Positions 15,289-23,508 of a stretch of DNA of 28,991 bases are shown one piece after another. Both the position numbers and the translations under genes were made by a program. Source of the stretch: Deltaproteobacteria bacterium (GTDB taxonomy: Bacteria > Bdellovibrionota > JACOXK01); the NCBI GenBank assembly GCA_016186995.1, contig JACPKQ010000029.1:1-28991 (forward strand), written 5' to 3'. The notes beneath the pieces are model-generated. The model was given only the letters and a program-made list of their open reading frames with translations, did not search any database and had not been told where the DNA came from. Within the stretch, counting starts at the first letter, position 1, and every line of letters begins with the position of its first letter.

Positions 15289-16425
15289 ATGTTTGAAAAA
15301 GAAGAGCATAAACTTTTACGCCAAACAATTCGTGCATTTGCAGAAAAAGAATTAGCTCCTATTGCAGCAGAAATCGATGAAAAAGATGAATTTCCTGAAA
15401 AACTTTTTAAAAAACTAGGGCCTTTAGGCATTTTAGGTATTACGGCCAGTGAAAAATACAGCGGGGCTGAAGCTGGTTTTTTAGCCGCTACTATTGCTAT
15501 GGAAGAATTAGGTCGCATTTCTGCATCTTTTGCACTTTCTTATCTTGCTCACACTATTCTTTGCGTGAACGGCATTTCCGAAAATGGAAGTGCGTCACAA
15601 AAACAAAAATATCTACCAAAACTTATTTCAGGTTCTCATATCGGTGGTATGGCCATGACTGAACCTCAAGCTGGAAGTGATGCGGTGGGTATGAAGTGTA
15701 AAGCCGTAAAAAAGGGAGATAAATACATTCTTAACGGTGAAAAAACATTTATTACCAATGGTGCCGTTGGAGATGTTTTTGTTGTGTATGCACGAACATC
15801 AGAAGATCGTACACGTGGACTTTCAGCTTTTATTGTTGAAAAACAGTTTAAAGGTTTTTCTATTGGAAAAAAACTTAAAAAAATGGGTATGCGGGGATCT
15901 CCTACAACAGAACTTATTTTTAAAGATTGTGAAGTGCCAGAAGAAAATCTCATTAAAGAAGAGGGCGGCGGACTTAAACAAATGATGGATACTTTAGATG
16001 TGGAGCGCATTACTATTTCTGGCATTAGTTTAGGTATTGCCGAGGCTTCTTTAGAAAAAAGTTTAGAATATTCAAAAGAACGCAAGCAGTTTGATAAAAC
16101 CATTTCAGAATTTCAAATGGTTCAAAAAATGATTGCTGATATGGCAACACAATTAGAAGCAGCGCGATGTTTTTCTTACTATGCAGCTTCTTTAGCTGAT
16201 GAAAAAGAAAAAGATTTTTCTTTTGAAGCTACAGCTTGTAAAGTTTTTGCAGCTGAAATGGCAACCCGTGCAGCCATGGATGCTATTCAAATATTTGGTG
16301 GTTATGGATACACCAAGGAATACCCTGTTGAGCGTTATGCCCGTGATGCTAAGCTTATGGAAATCGGCGCGGGCACCTCCCAAATCATGCGTGTGAAGAT
16401 TTTTCGTGAATTACAAAAAAGGTGA
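15289..16425 (+). CDS. Acyl-CoA dehydrogenase, isovaleryl-CoA dehydrogenase type
   Basis: 378 residues, full length for the family; a FAD enzyme that makes alpha,beta-enoyl-CoA. Seen are MAMTEPQAGSD and the FITNG block of the FAD site, IFGGYGYTKEYPVER near the C-terminus, and EIGAGTSQI at the end. In medium-chain enzymes the catalytic Glu lies in that last segment (YEGT), but here it is Gly. Instead Glu239 in LDVER sits where isovaleryl-CoA dehydrogenase keeps its catalytic base. This supports a branched-chain (leucine pathway) substrate or a close relative. No other leucine-catabolic gene or ETF is next to it. The next gene, pgi, starts three bases after the stop. Confidence 0.93.
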   Translation: MFEKEEHKLLRQTIRAFAEKELAPIAAEIDEKDEFPEKLFKKLGPLGILGITASEKYSGAEAGFLAATIAMEELGRISASFALSYLAHTILCVNGISENGSASQKQKYLPKLISGSHIGGMAMTEPQAGSDAVGMKCKAVKKGDKYILNGEKTFITNGAVGDVFVVYARTSEDRTRGLSAFIVEKQFKGFSIGKKLKKMGMRGSPTTELIFKDCEVPEENLIKEEGGGLKQMMDTLDVERITISGISLGIAEASLEKSLEYSKERKQFDKTISEFQMVQKMIADMATQLEAARCFSYYAASLADEKEKDFSFEATACKVFAAEMATRAAMDAIQIFGGYGYTKEYPVERYARDAKLMEIGAGTSQIMRVKIFRELQKR

Positions 16426-16428
16426 GCT

Positions 16429-17616
16429 GTGTCCGATTTTCTTAAAATTAATTATTCGCAAATTCTAGAAAATGGTATTGTTAAAGAAAAAGAATTTAAA
16501 CAAGCTAGAAGTATTGTATCTCAAGCATTAGAAAAACTTTTAAAGTGGAAGTCCCAAGGTAAAATAGGGTTTCTTGATTTGCCTTATCAAAAAATAACAC
16601 AACTTAAAAAAAAGGTAGATTCCTGCCTTCGAGGGCAATATAAAACACTTGTACATTGTGGAATAGGGGGCTCATCTTTAGGCCCAAAAACTTTGATTCA
16701 AGCGTTAGCACCCAATGCGTCTATTTATTTTTTGGATAATATTGATCCCACAACGTTTAAGAAAATAGAAAAAACATTGAATATGGATGAAACACTTTTT
16801 TATATTGTCTCAAAATCAGGGAATACGAGTGAAACAAAAATGCAGTATGAGTGGGCAAAGTCTTTAAGTTCAAACATAGCTGTATGCACAAATGACCAAG
16901 AAGGGTTTTTATTTGAAGAAGCAAAGAAACATGGTTTTCCTCTTTTTACTATTCCAGAAAACGTAGGTGGACGTTATTCTGTTTTCACTTCTGTTGGTTT
17001 AGTTCCAGCTCTATTTTCTGGCCTCAATGTTGAGAAAATTTTAAAAGGGGGGCAAACAGTTTCTTTAAAAAGTGAAGAACTTATTTCATTTGTAGCTTTA
17101 GCTTATCTTCTCCATAAAAAACAAAAACGTAATGTGATGGCCTCGTTTATTTATTCAGATGAACTTCAAGAATTCGGACATTGGCTTGTGCAGTTATGGT
17201 CAGAAAGCTTAGGGAAGCAAAAAAATTTGAATAATCAATCTGTGTTTGAAGGAAGTTTTCCTATTTTAGGCCGTGGAGCTTGCGCACAGCATTCAATGTT
17301 ACAGCTTTTAAGTGAAGGGCCAGAAAACTTTTGGGCGTGGTTTATAGAGATTGAAAACTTTGGTATTGAAAATTCATTTTCAAAACTTATTAAAATTGAA
17401 GCCAAAGCTACTTATGAAAGCTTACTTTCAAAAGGCAGGCCTTGTGTTTCTCTTAAACTGAAAGAGGTGAGCGAAGGGTGTTTAGGGGCCTTGCTTTTCT
17501 TTTATGAGTGCTTTGTAGCTCTTTTTGGTCTTGCTTTAGAGATCAATCCTTTTGACCAACCAGGTGTTGAAGATACAAAGAGAAGAATTGACACTCTTCT
17601 TAATGAGAGACGATAA
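16429..17616 (+). CDS. pgi: Glucose-6-phosphate isomerase (short form)
   Basis: 395 residues, clearly shorter than the ~450 (Bacillus) or ~550 (E. coli) residue forms, but the active-site blocks are all there. GIGGSSLGPKTL and SKSGNTSET form the sugar-phosphate site, ENVGGRYS follows, QLWSESLGKQ carries the catalytic Glu, AQHSMLQ the ring-opening His, and NPFDQPGVEDTKR near the end the Lys. It interconverts glucose-6-P and fructose-6-P. The start is GTG with AAGGTGAG just upstream, and the gene follows the dehydrogenase by 3 bp, so the two are co-transcribed although their pathways differ. Its 3' end overlaps the convergent LolA-like gene by 17 bp. Confidence 0.95.
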   Translation: MSDFLKINYSQILENGIVKEKEFKQARSIVSQALEKLLKWKSQGKIGFLDLPYQKITQLKKKVDSCLRGQYKTLVHCGIGGSSLGPKTLIQALAPNASIYFLDNIDPTTFKKIEKTLNMDETLFYIVSKSGNTSETKMQYEWAKSLSSNIAVCTNDQEGFLFEEAKKHGFPLFTIPENVGGRYSVFTSVGLVPALFSGLNVEKILKGGQTVSLKSEELISFVALAYLLHKKQKRNVMASFIYSDELQEFGHWLVQLWSESLGKQKNLNNQSVFEGSFPILGRGACAQHSMLQLLSEGPENFWAWFIEIENFGIENSFSKLIKIEAKATYESLLSKGRPCVSLKLKEVSEGCLGALLFFYECFVALFGLALEINPFDQPGVEDTKRRIDTLLNERR

Positions 17617-18427
17617 CCCCTCTTGGAATAATAAAATCATTCTTATTGCTAAAAACTTCGAGCTCCGGAGCGGGATTAGGAAGATTGTTTTGAAAACTTG
17701 TAAATTCAATTTCATACTTTGTTTTTTCATTTGTTTCTAAAATAATCTTTTTTGAAAAATATTGAATAGGATCAACGACAAGTGTGATAGATATAAAGGG
17801 TGATTTTCTATCTTTAGGAGTGAGTTCTAACTTATAAATACTTTCAAGTGATTTGTGAGCTGTATAGTGATCGTTTAATTTTAATCGCCCTAAAATGAGG
17901 TGGCTTACAAATTGTGTTGCTTGGTTAAGTTCTTCAAATCTTTGAATCTTAACAATTTGAGAAATAGGATTATACATCCACACTTTCTTTCTGTTTGTAA
18001 TGAGTTGATAGGGTATGGGTTTTTCAATATCCCATATGAGTCGATAGTAAAGTTTTGTCCAGTTGGCATAAAAATGGCGTTCTGAAGAAATTTTTCCCTT
18101 GGAAGTATAATTTGAAAATTCAAGTTTATCTGGATCAAACTTAGAAACGGTTTGTTCATAACGACACTGTAGGTTTCGAGAGCTGAGATAAATATTATAC
18201 AATTTTGTGAGTATTTCGTCTGCTGTAGGCTCTTTTTTATCTTCAATCAGTATTATTTTAGGCTCTTCTTTTTTGATCTCTTTTTTCTTTTTGACTGGTT
18301 CTATTTTCTTTTCTTGAACCTTTGTTTCTGTTTTAGGTTTAGTCTGAGTTATTTTTTGGGGTTCTGCATAGAGGTAGCCACTTAAAGTAATATTGAATAA
18401 AAATATTAAAAAAGTGAGCTTTTTCAT
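17600..18427 (-). CDS. LolA-like periplasmic outer-membrane lipoprotein carrier
   Basis: 275 residues. A signal peptide (about 1-21, ending YLYAEP) is followed by a striking Lys/Glu/Thr-rich linker (about 25-70). A LolA-type beta domain comes next, with ADEILTKL, CRYEQ, GKISSERHFYANW, KVWMYNP and the hydrophobic strands of the lipid-binding half barrel. LolA carries lipoproteins from inner to outer membrane; the several lipobox proteins in this window would be cargo. The charged linker is not found in E. coli LolA, so a paralogue with another task (as in LolA-like proteins of gliding or glycolipid systems) is possible. The ATG has no ribosome site. It overlaps pgi tail to tail. Confidence 0.82.
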   Translation of the reverse strand: MKKLTFLIFLFNITLSGYLYAEPQKITQTKPKTETKVQEKKIEPVKKKKEIKKEEPKIILIEDKKEPTADEILTKLYNIYLSSRNLQCRYEQTVSKFDPDKLEFSNYTSKGKISSERHFYANWTKLYYRLIWDIEKPIPYQLITNRKKVWMYNPISQIVKIQRFEELNQATQFVSHLILGRLKLNDHYTAHKSLESIYKLELTPKDRKSPFISITLVVDPIQYFSKKIILETNEKTKYEIEFTSFQNNLPNPAPELEVFSNKNDFIIPRGVIVSH

Positions 18428-18683
18428 AGTGTTAGTATTATTAAATAATGTATTAACTGAGCCCTTTTCTTATCGGTAAATGGCTGTCTATATATTAATA
18501 TTCAAGAGATAGGCTCTATTTCATATCTATGAGAGAATTGGGGACTGTTTTTTGTGCACGTTCAGGAACAAAAAACATACTCCAATTCAGAACACAAGCT
18601 TCAGAAAAATATGGAGGTAGTGTTCAAAAAGCTTGATTCACTTTGAACCTTAAGTTTTTCTTTTTCAGAGGATGAATTCATAA

Positions 18684-18832
18684 CTATGTGAAGAAATGGT
18701 TTCAAGTCTGAAGTGTAAGTAAAGCGCAGCCCACGGTTCGTAATACTCTGTAAATATCGATCCTTCGGCTCAAGCCTCTGGATGACAACTACAGCGAACC
18801 ATGAAACGGAAGACTTGAGACCATTTCAAGAA
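18684..18832 (+). repeat. Covarying palindromic element, copy C
   Basis: Outer stem 18694-18709 pairs with 18811-18826 over 16 positions including one G-U pair; its unique part TTCAAGTCT differs from copy B. Left flank CTATGTGAAG and right flank CCATTTCAAGAACTT correspond to copies A and B. GGTTCG (18735-18740) pairs perfectly with CGAACC (18795-18800). The middle carries a different nested hairpin, GATCC-TTC-GGCT/AGCC-TCT-GGAT, of the GATGAC family. Confidence 0.75.
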
Positions 18833-18873
18833 CTTAAAGCTTTAAAAATACACAGGCTGTTTGAACACTATCA

Positions 18874-18906
18874 ATATGGATCATTCGTTTCACTCTCGAT
18901 GACAAT
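18874..18906 (+). repeat. GATGAC-type repeat upstream of the FHA-GGDEF gene
   Basis: ATGGATCATTCG followed by TTTCACTCTCGATGACAATG is a diverged member of the same family as the copy in mutL (GGATCCTTCG ... CAGGATGAC). It ends a few bases before the -10 box, so it supplies the -35 region of this promoter. Confidence 0.6.
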
Positions 18907-18910
18907 GTGC

Positions 18911-18916
18911 TAAAAT
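18911..18916 (+). promoter_or_regulatory. -10 box of the FHA-GGDEF/mutL operon
   Basis: TAAAAT ends 8 nt before the ATG at 18924, giving a leaderless or nearly leaderless mRNA. The -35 region at suitable spacing is TTTCAC, a poor match. No Shine-Dalgarno sequence precedes the ATG. Confidence 0.45.
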
Positions 18917-18923
18917 AATCTTT

Positions 18924-19820
18924 ATGGCCGAAGAGAAAACAAGTGTTCTTTTAAGTTCTGAATTTCAAGAAAAGCTAGAAAAACTCAAAGAAGATCAGCC
19001 TTGTCTTGTGCTTATTTCTGGTGCCCCATTGGGTAAAAAATTTCCGGTTTTGCCTCCTCGTGTTGTCATAGGAAGAGGTGAGCATGTTGAGCTTCGAGTT
19101 CAGGAATCAAGTGTTTCTCGTGAGCATGCTGAACTTGAGATAAACCCTAAAAACTCGATTGTTACTTTGACAGATTTAAGAAGCACTAATGGTACTTATG
19201 TCAATGATGTACCTATCGATTCTGTGCAGTTGAAAGAGGGTGATATCATTCGAATGGGTACAACCATTTTTAAATTTTTACCCCGTGGCAATATTGAGAA
19301 TATTTTTGTCGATAAAATGCATAATTTAGCTAATATTGATGCACACACTCAAGCCTATAATAAAAAATATCTTTTAGAACACTTGGAGCATGAGTTTGTT
19401 CGTTGTCGAAGTCTTAAAAAGTCACTTGCCCTTCTTCTTTTTGATCTTGATTTTTTTAAAAAGGTTAATGACAAGCATGGCCATCTTGCAGGTGATTATG
19501 TTCTTGAGGAAGTGTGCAAAGTGCTTAAAAAAAATGTTGTGCGTGGAGATGATATTCTAGGGCGTTATGGTGGTGAAGAGTTTATGATTATTTTGCCTAA
19601 CACAGATCTTCAAGCAGCGTGCACCATTGGAGAAAGAATTCGTTTGATGATTGAAGATTACCCATTTCAATTTGAAGGAACTAAAATTCCAGTCACATTA
19701 AGTTTAGGTGTTGCAGCCTTAGATACCTCTATAGAATCCATAGAAAGCCTTATCAAAAGAGCAGATCACGCTCTTTATAATGCCAAAAACTCAGGCCGAA
19801 ACCGCGTCTGTGCAAACTGA
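18924..19820 (+). CDS. FHA-GGDEF diguanylate cyclase (DgcB-like architecture)
   Basis: 298 residues. An FHA domain (about 28-115) shows VVIGRGEHVELRV, SREHAEL and STNGTYVN. A GGDEF domain (about 130-298) has the active-site loop GGEEF (216-220), LFDLDFFKKVND and DHALYNAKNSGRN, so it should make c-di-GMP. RGDD five residues before GGEEF is the RxxD inhibitory site, meaning product feedback. The N-terminal tail EEKTSVL has Thr6 with Leu at +3, a good FHA ligand once phosphorylated. Bdellovibrio DgcB has this same FHA-GGDEF layout, and its FHA domain binds its own phosphorylated tail; it is needed for prey invasion. The match is architectural, not proof of role. It heads the mutL operon, 25 bp before mutL. 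Confidence 0.95.
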   Translation: MAEEKTSVLLSSEFQEKLEKLKEDQPCLVLISGAPLGKKFPVLPPRVVIGRGEHVELRVQESSVSREHAELEINPKNSIVTLTDLRSTNGTYVNDVPIDSVQLKEGDIIRMGTTIFKFLPRGNIENIFVDKMHNLANIDAHTQAYNKKYLLEHLEHEFVRCRSLKKSLALLLFDLDFFKKVNDKHGHLAGDYVLEEVCKVLKKNVVRGDDILGRYGGEEFMIILPNTDLQAACTIGERIRLMIEDYPFQFEGTKIPVTLSLGVAALDTSIESIESLIKRADHALYNAKNSGRNRVCAN

Positions 19821-19845
19821 TCCATTTTGTGATAAAACCTTCGGC

Positions 19846-21657
19846 ATGGCCAAAATCAAGCAATTAAGTCCTGATCTTATTCAAAAAATAGCGGCAGGTG
19901 AGGTGATTGAAAGGCCTGCTTCTGTTATTAAAGAATTAGTTGAAAATGCTATTGATGCAGGGGCTTCTCATGTTTTTGTGTCTATGACAGATACCCCTTC
20001 TTACACCTTAAAAGTTAAAGATGATGGGGAGGGGATGAGTAAAAAAGACCTTGCTATATGTCTTAAATCACATACTACAAGTAAAATCAGTGAGTTCGAA
20101 GATCTGTTAGAAGTAGGTTCTTATGGTTTTAGAGGAGAGGCTCTTTCAAGTATTGCTTCAGTTTCTAAAGTGACCATTAAGACCTGTCCTAGAGGTCATG
20201 AGATGGGGTGGGTTTTAAAACTGGATCAGTCTATTGATGAGGCTGTTGTATCTCCAGGCACTGAAATTGAAGTGCAAGATCTTTTCTACAATACCCCAGC
20301 CAGAAAAAAATTTCTTAAATCTCCTCAAACTGAAAAAGCTTTTATGATTCAAACGCTTGAAGAGCTTTCTTTGGCAGCCTCAGATGTTGCTTTAAGTTGC
20401 GACTATAATGGAAAAACAGTTTTTTCTTATGCAGCTTCTGATTTAGAAAATAGAATTAAAACGGTTTATAAAAAAAGATGGTTTTCAGAAAGCAGTCGTT
20501 TTTTTACTATTGAAGACTCTTTTAAAACTGCACATTTATGGGGGTTGTGTTCAGAACCTAGTCTCATGTGTCCTACTTCAAAGCATGTAAGTTTTTTTGT
20601 AAATGATCGTCCTATTCGAGATAAGGTTTTAAGTTCAGCAGTAAAACACGCCTATGCTTCTTCAGGTGAAAGGGGAAGTTTTCCTTATATTATTCTTTAT
20701 CTTACTCTTTCAGGTCATGATGTTGACGTCAATGTGCACCCTCAAAAAAGAGAAGTACGGTTTAAAGATTCTAGCTTTATTCATCAATGGATTGTTAAAA
20801 ATGTTCAGAAAGGAATTCAAAGACATCAACAAAAAAGATTAGGTTTGTCTTCTGAGTTTGTGGAAGATGGATCCTTCGCTTACGCTCAGGATGACGGGGG
20901 GGACACTCCTTGTCATTCCGTGCTGCGGCCTGGAATCCAGGAATTCTGGATCCCGGATAATGCTTCGTATTTCCGGGATGACAAGAAAGAGGCTATCGAT
21001 CAAAATCATTTTTTTACCCTCTCCTCAATCCTCTCCCATCAAGGGAGAGGAGGTAAGCAAGAGGGGATGACAGTGAAATATTCAGAGCTCAATATTTTAG
21101 GGCAAATTAAAAAAACTTACATTGTTTGTGAAACTCAAGAAAAAATGATTTTAATAGATCAGCATGCAGCTCATGAAAGAATTGCTTTTGAAAAGCTTTT
21201 AGCTCAATTTAAAAAATCTAAAATTAAAAAACAATTTCTTCTTGTCCCTGAGCAAGTTGAGCTTTCTTCAAAAGAAACCCACGTTGTTAAAGAAAACCTC
21301 CATTTTTTTGAACAAATAGGTTTTGAGCTTTCTCTTTTAAGTGGTCATACATTGGCGGTTAAATCTCTGCCAAGTATTTCTACAGGGGTGCACCCAAGGG
21401 CTTTATTGTACGAAATCTTAGCTGAGCTTGAAGAAGTGCCTCGGGGAGCAGAGGTCTTGCCACAAGTTTTGCATGGCATTTTTGCAACGATTGCCTGTCA
21501 CAGTGTTATTCGAGCAAACCAAGTGCTTTCAGAAGGTGAAATGAAATCTCTTTTAAATGAACTAGATCATTTAGAATACACTCAATGTCCTCATGGACGA
21601 CCTATAGCCATTGATTTTCCATTTAAAGATTTAGAAAGGCGTTTTAAAAGAACATGA
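19846..21657 (+). CDS. mutL: DNA mismatch repair protein MutL, endonuclease type
   Basis: 603 residues. The GHKL ATPase half (about 1-330) has IAAGEVIERPASVIKELVEN, DDGEGM and GFRGEALSSI. The C-terminal domain carries the endonuclease metal site DQHAAHERIAFE (the DQHA-x2-E-x4-E motif), ACHSVIRANQ and CPHGRP, so this MutL nicks DNA itself and does not need MutH. The start MAKIKQLSPDLIQKI is the normal family N-terminus; an earlier in-frame ATG inside the GGDEF gene was rejected. Residues about 341-406, in the linker, are encoded by three repeat units that keep the frame open (GSFAYAQDD, then a WIPDN segment, then SSILSHQGRGG). The linker tolerates such inserts, so the protein is probably active. 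miaA overlaps the stop as ATGA. Confidence 0.95.
   Translation: MAKIKQLSPDLIQKIAAGEVIERPASVIKELVENAIDAGASHVFVSMTDTPSYTLKVKDDGEGMSKKDLAICLKSHTTSKISEFEDLLEVGSYGFRGEALSSIASVSKVTIKTCPRGHEMGWVLKLDQSIDEAVVSPGTEIEVQDLFYNTPARKKFLKSPQTEKAFMIQTLEELSLAASDVALSCDYNGKTVFSYAASDLENRIKTVYKKRWFSESSRFFTIEDSFKTAHLWGLCSEPSLMCPTSKHVSFFVNDRPIRDKVLSSAVKHAYASSGERGSFPYIILYLTLSGHDVDVNVHPQKREVRFKDSSFIHQWIVKNVQKGIQRHQQKRLGLSSEFVEDGSFAYAQDDGGDTPCHSVLRPGIQEFWIPDNASYFRDDKKEAIDQNHFFTLSSILSHQGRGGKQEGMTVKYSELNILGQIKKTYIVCETQEKMILIDQHAAHERIAFEKLLAQFKKSKIKKQFLLVPEQVELSSKETHVVKENLHFFEQIGFELSLLSGHTLAVKSLPSISTGVHPRALLYEILAELEEVPRGAEVLPQVLHGIFATIACHSVIRANQVLSEGEMKSLLNELDHLEYTQCPHGRPIAIDFPFKDLERRFKRT
20865..21060 (+). repeat. Cluster of three palindromic repeats inside mutL
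   Basis: Unit 1 (about 20869-20895): GGATCCTTCG...CAGGATGAC. Unit 2 (20911-20982) has ends TGTCATTCCG and CGGGATGACA in inverted orientation and an inner TCCCGGA/TCCGGGA stem. Unit 3 has CCTCTCCC (21030-21037) and GGGAGAGG (21043-21050) around an ATCAA loop. All are read through in the mutL frame. The composition is more GC-rich than the flanking gene. Confidence 0.8.
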
Positions 21658-22586
21658 AAAAGATTGTGGCAATTGTGGGTCCGACAGCAGTTGGAAAAAC
21701 AGAAATAACACAGAAATTAGCAGAACAGTTTCAGGCTGAAATTGTAAGCTGTGATTCTATGCTTTTTTACAAGGGCTTCAATATTGGTACTGCAAAACCC
21801 AAAAATTTTAAAGTGCCTCACCACATGATTGATTGTATAGAACCCTATGAAAACTTTGATGTTATGAAGTACAAAGAACAAGCAGGCACCATTATCTCTT
21901 CACTTTTTAAAAGAGATAAGAATGTTTTTATTGTAGGGGGAAGTGGCTTTTATCTGAGAGCCCTCATGCAAGGTGTGTATCCATCACCGCCTTCTTCTCT
22001 CCATGTAAGAAGTGAGCTTGAAAAAAGAGATTTAAAAAGTCTCTATGAAGAATTACAAGAAAAAGATCCAGAAAGTGCAGAGTGTCTTCATCCTCATGAT
22101 ACTTACAGAATTATAAGAGCACTTGAAGTTTATCATTTAACAGGAAAAAAATTTTCTTCTTTTAAAACTTCTTTTGAGGCCCAAAAACAAGAAAGTTCTT
22201 ATGATGTTCTCTGTATTGGTTTAGTAAGAAAGCGAGAAGAGCTTTATAATCGTATTGATCAAAGAGTTCTTAAAATGATAGAAGCAGGTTTTGAAGATGA
22301 GGTCAAAGATCTTTTGAAAAAATATTCAGAACAAGTTTTAAATGTGAAAGCTATTGGGTATAAACAGATGATACAGTATATTCAAGGTACTCTCAGCTTT
22401 GAAAACTGTATTAAAGAAATTGCCAAAGAAACACGGCATTATGCCAAAAGACAAATAACATGGTTTCGTAAAGTGCCTGGTATTTTATGGTGTCATCCTG
22501 AGCTTGAACAGATGAAAATACAGGGTTACATTAGAAAGCACCTTAATGAGTTAAAAAAATATGATGGATCAGTATCTTCCTTTTGA
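21654..22586 (+). CDS. miaA: tRNA dimethylallyltransferase
   Basis: 310 residues, normal size. It adds dimethylallyl to N6 of A37 in tRNAs that read UNN codons. Seen are the P-loop GPTAVGKT (9-16), CDSMLFYKGFNIGTAKP (the family's DSxQxY-IGTAKP substrate motif, here with ML in place of RQ), YRIIRALEVYHLTGK and AIGYKQ, and the C-terminal RHYAKRQITWFRK. It follows mutL with a four-base ATGA overlap, an old and widespread mutL-miaA pairing. Its 3' end overlaps accA by 26 bp. Confidence 0.96.
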   Translation: MKKIVAIVGPTAVGKTEITQKLAEQFQAEIVSCDSMLFYKGFNIGTAKPKNFKVPHHMIDCIEPYENFDVMKYKEQAGTIISSLFKRDKNVFIVGGSGFYLRALMQGVYPSPPSSLHVRSELEKRDLKSLYEELQEKDPESAECLHPHDTYRIIRALEVYHLTGKKFSSFKTSFEAQKQESSYDVLCIGLVRKREELYNRIDQRVLKMIEAGFEDEVKDLLKKYSEQVLNVKAIGYKQMIQYIQGTLSFENCIKEIAKETRHYAKRQITWFRKVPGILWCHPELEQMKIQGYIRKHLNELKKYDGSVSSF

Positions 22587-23508
22587 AAAACCTATTGTTG
22601 AGTTAGAAACAAAGCTTAAAGAACTTGAAAGCCTTTCTCTTGAGAATAATATAGAGCTTAAAAATGAAGTACCTTTGCTTCAAGCTAAAATTACAGCTTT
22701 GAGAGAAAGTATTTTTGGAAATTTGACCACGTGGCAAAGAGTTCAGCTTTCAAGACACCCACTAAGACCTCATGCGAGTGATTACATTGAACTTATTTTT
22801 AAAGATTTTATGGAGATGCATGGCGATCGTACTTTTAGGGAAGATCCTGCTATTATTGGGGGACCTACAAAGCTGAATCAGCAAACAGTCATGGTGATTG
22901 GTTTGCAAAAAGGGAGATCTACTAAGGAAAAGGTTTTTAGAAATTTTGGAATGCCACACCCTGAAGGCTACCGAAAAGCCATTCGTTTTATGGACTTTGC
23001 AGAAAGGTTTGATCTTCCTCTCATCACTTTTATTGATACACCAGGTGCTTATCCAGGTTTAGGAGCTGAAGAGCGAGGTCAGTCTGAGGCTATTGCCTCA
23101 TGTATTGAAAAAATGGCATCCCTTAATGTACCTTCTATTGCCTATGTGATTGGTGAAGGGGGAAGCGGTGGAGCGCTTTCTTTAGGAGTTGCTGACCGAA
23201 TTTTCATGTTAGAGTATTCAATTTACTCGGTGATTTCTCCTGAAGGTTGTGCTGCTATTTTATGGAATGATTCTCTTCTCGCAAGTAAAGCAGCCGAAGC
23301 TATGAAAGTAACAGCAGATGAAGTGGCCAAGCTAGGATTTATCGATGATATTTTAAAAGAGCCGTTGGGTGGGGCTCACAGGGATGTAAAAACTATGGCG
23401 CATATTATGAAAGAAAGTATGGTGAAACATTTAAATGAAATTAAAAAATTAGATAACTTTAAAAGTTTAAGAATAGAAAAATATAAAAAGATTGGAGTAC
23501 CACTATGA
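22561..23508 (+). CDS. accA: Acetyl-CoA carboxylase carboxyltransferase subunit alpha
   Basis: 315 residues, near the E. coli length. With AccD it moves the carboxyl group from biotin on AccB to acetyl-CoA, making malonyl-CoA for fatty acid synthesis. The N-terminal helical part (FEKPIVELETKLKEL) is followed by the crotonase-like core with RPHASDYIELIF, HGDRTFREDPAIIGG, FIDTPGAYPGLGAEERGQ and IGEGGSGGALSLGVADR, then EYSIYSVISPEGCAAILW. The first codons ATGATG overlap the end of miaA; either Met may start. accD is not in the window. yicC overlaps the stop as ATGA. Confidence 0.97.
   Translation: MMDQYLPFEKPIVELETKLKELESLSLENNIELKNEVPLLQAKITALRESIFGNLTTWQRVQLSRHPLRPHASDYIELIFKDFMEMHGDRTFREDPAIIGGPTKLNQQTVMVIGLQKGRSTKEKVFRNFGMPHPEGYRKAIRFMDFAERFDLPLITFIDTPGAYPGLGAEERGQSEAIASCIEKMASLNVPSIAYVIGEGGSGGALSLGVADRIFMLEYSIYSVISPEGCAAILWNDSLLASKAAEAMKVTADEVAKLGFIDDILKEPLGGAHRDVKTMAHIMKESMVKHLNEIKKLDNFKSLRIEKYKKIGVPL

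Larger units (their letters stand above)
18428..18923. other. Long repeat-bearing intergenic region between divergent genes
   Basis: Almost 500 bases between the LolA-like gene and the FHA-GGDEF gene. It holds the third covarying element (18684-18832), a GATGAC repeat (18874-18906) and a -10 box at the right end. The left part (18428-18680) shows no open frame, tRNA or repeat that I can name. Confidence 0.6.

Noticed and set aside
15666-16103. 145-residue reverse frame in the acyl-CoA dehydrogenase gene
   Set aside because: Pure antisense shadow of a highly conserved enzyme gene.
19780-19845. Earlier mutL start inside the GGDEF gene
   Set aside because: The extra 22 residues do not fit the MutL N-terminus, which starts typically at MAKIKQLSPDLI.
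20865-21060. mutL as a pseudogene or frameshift
   Set aside because: The odd composition in the middle suggested damage, but the frame is continuous and all catalytic motifs on both sides are intact.
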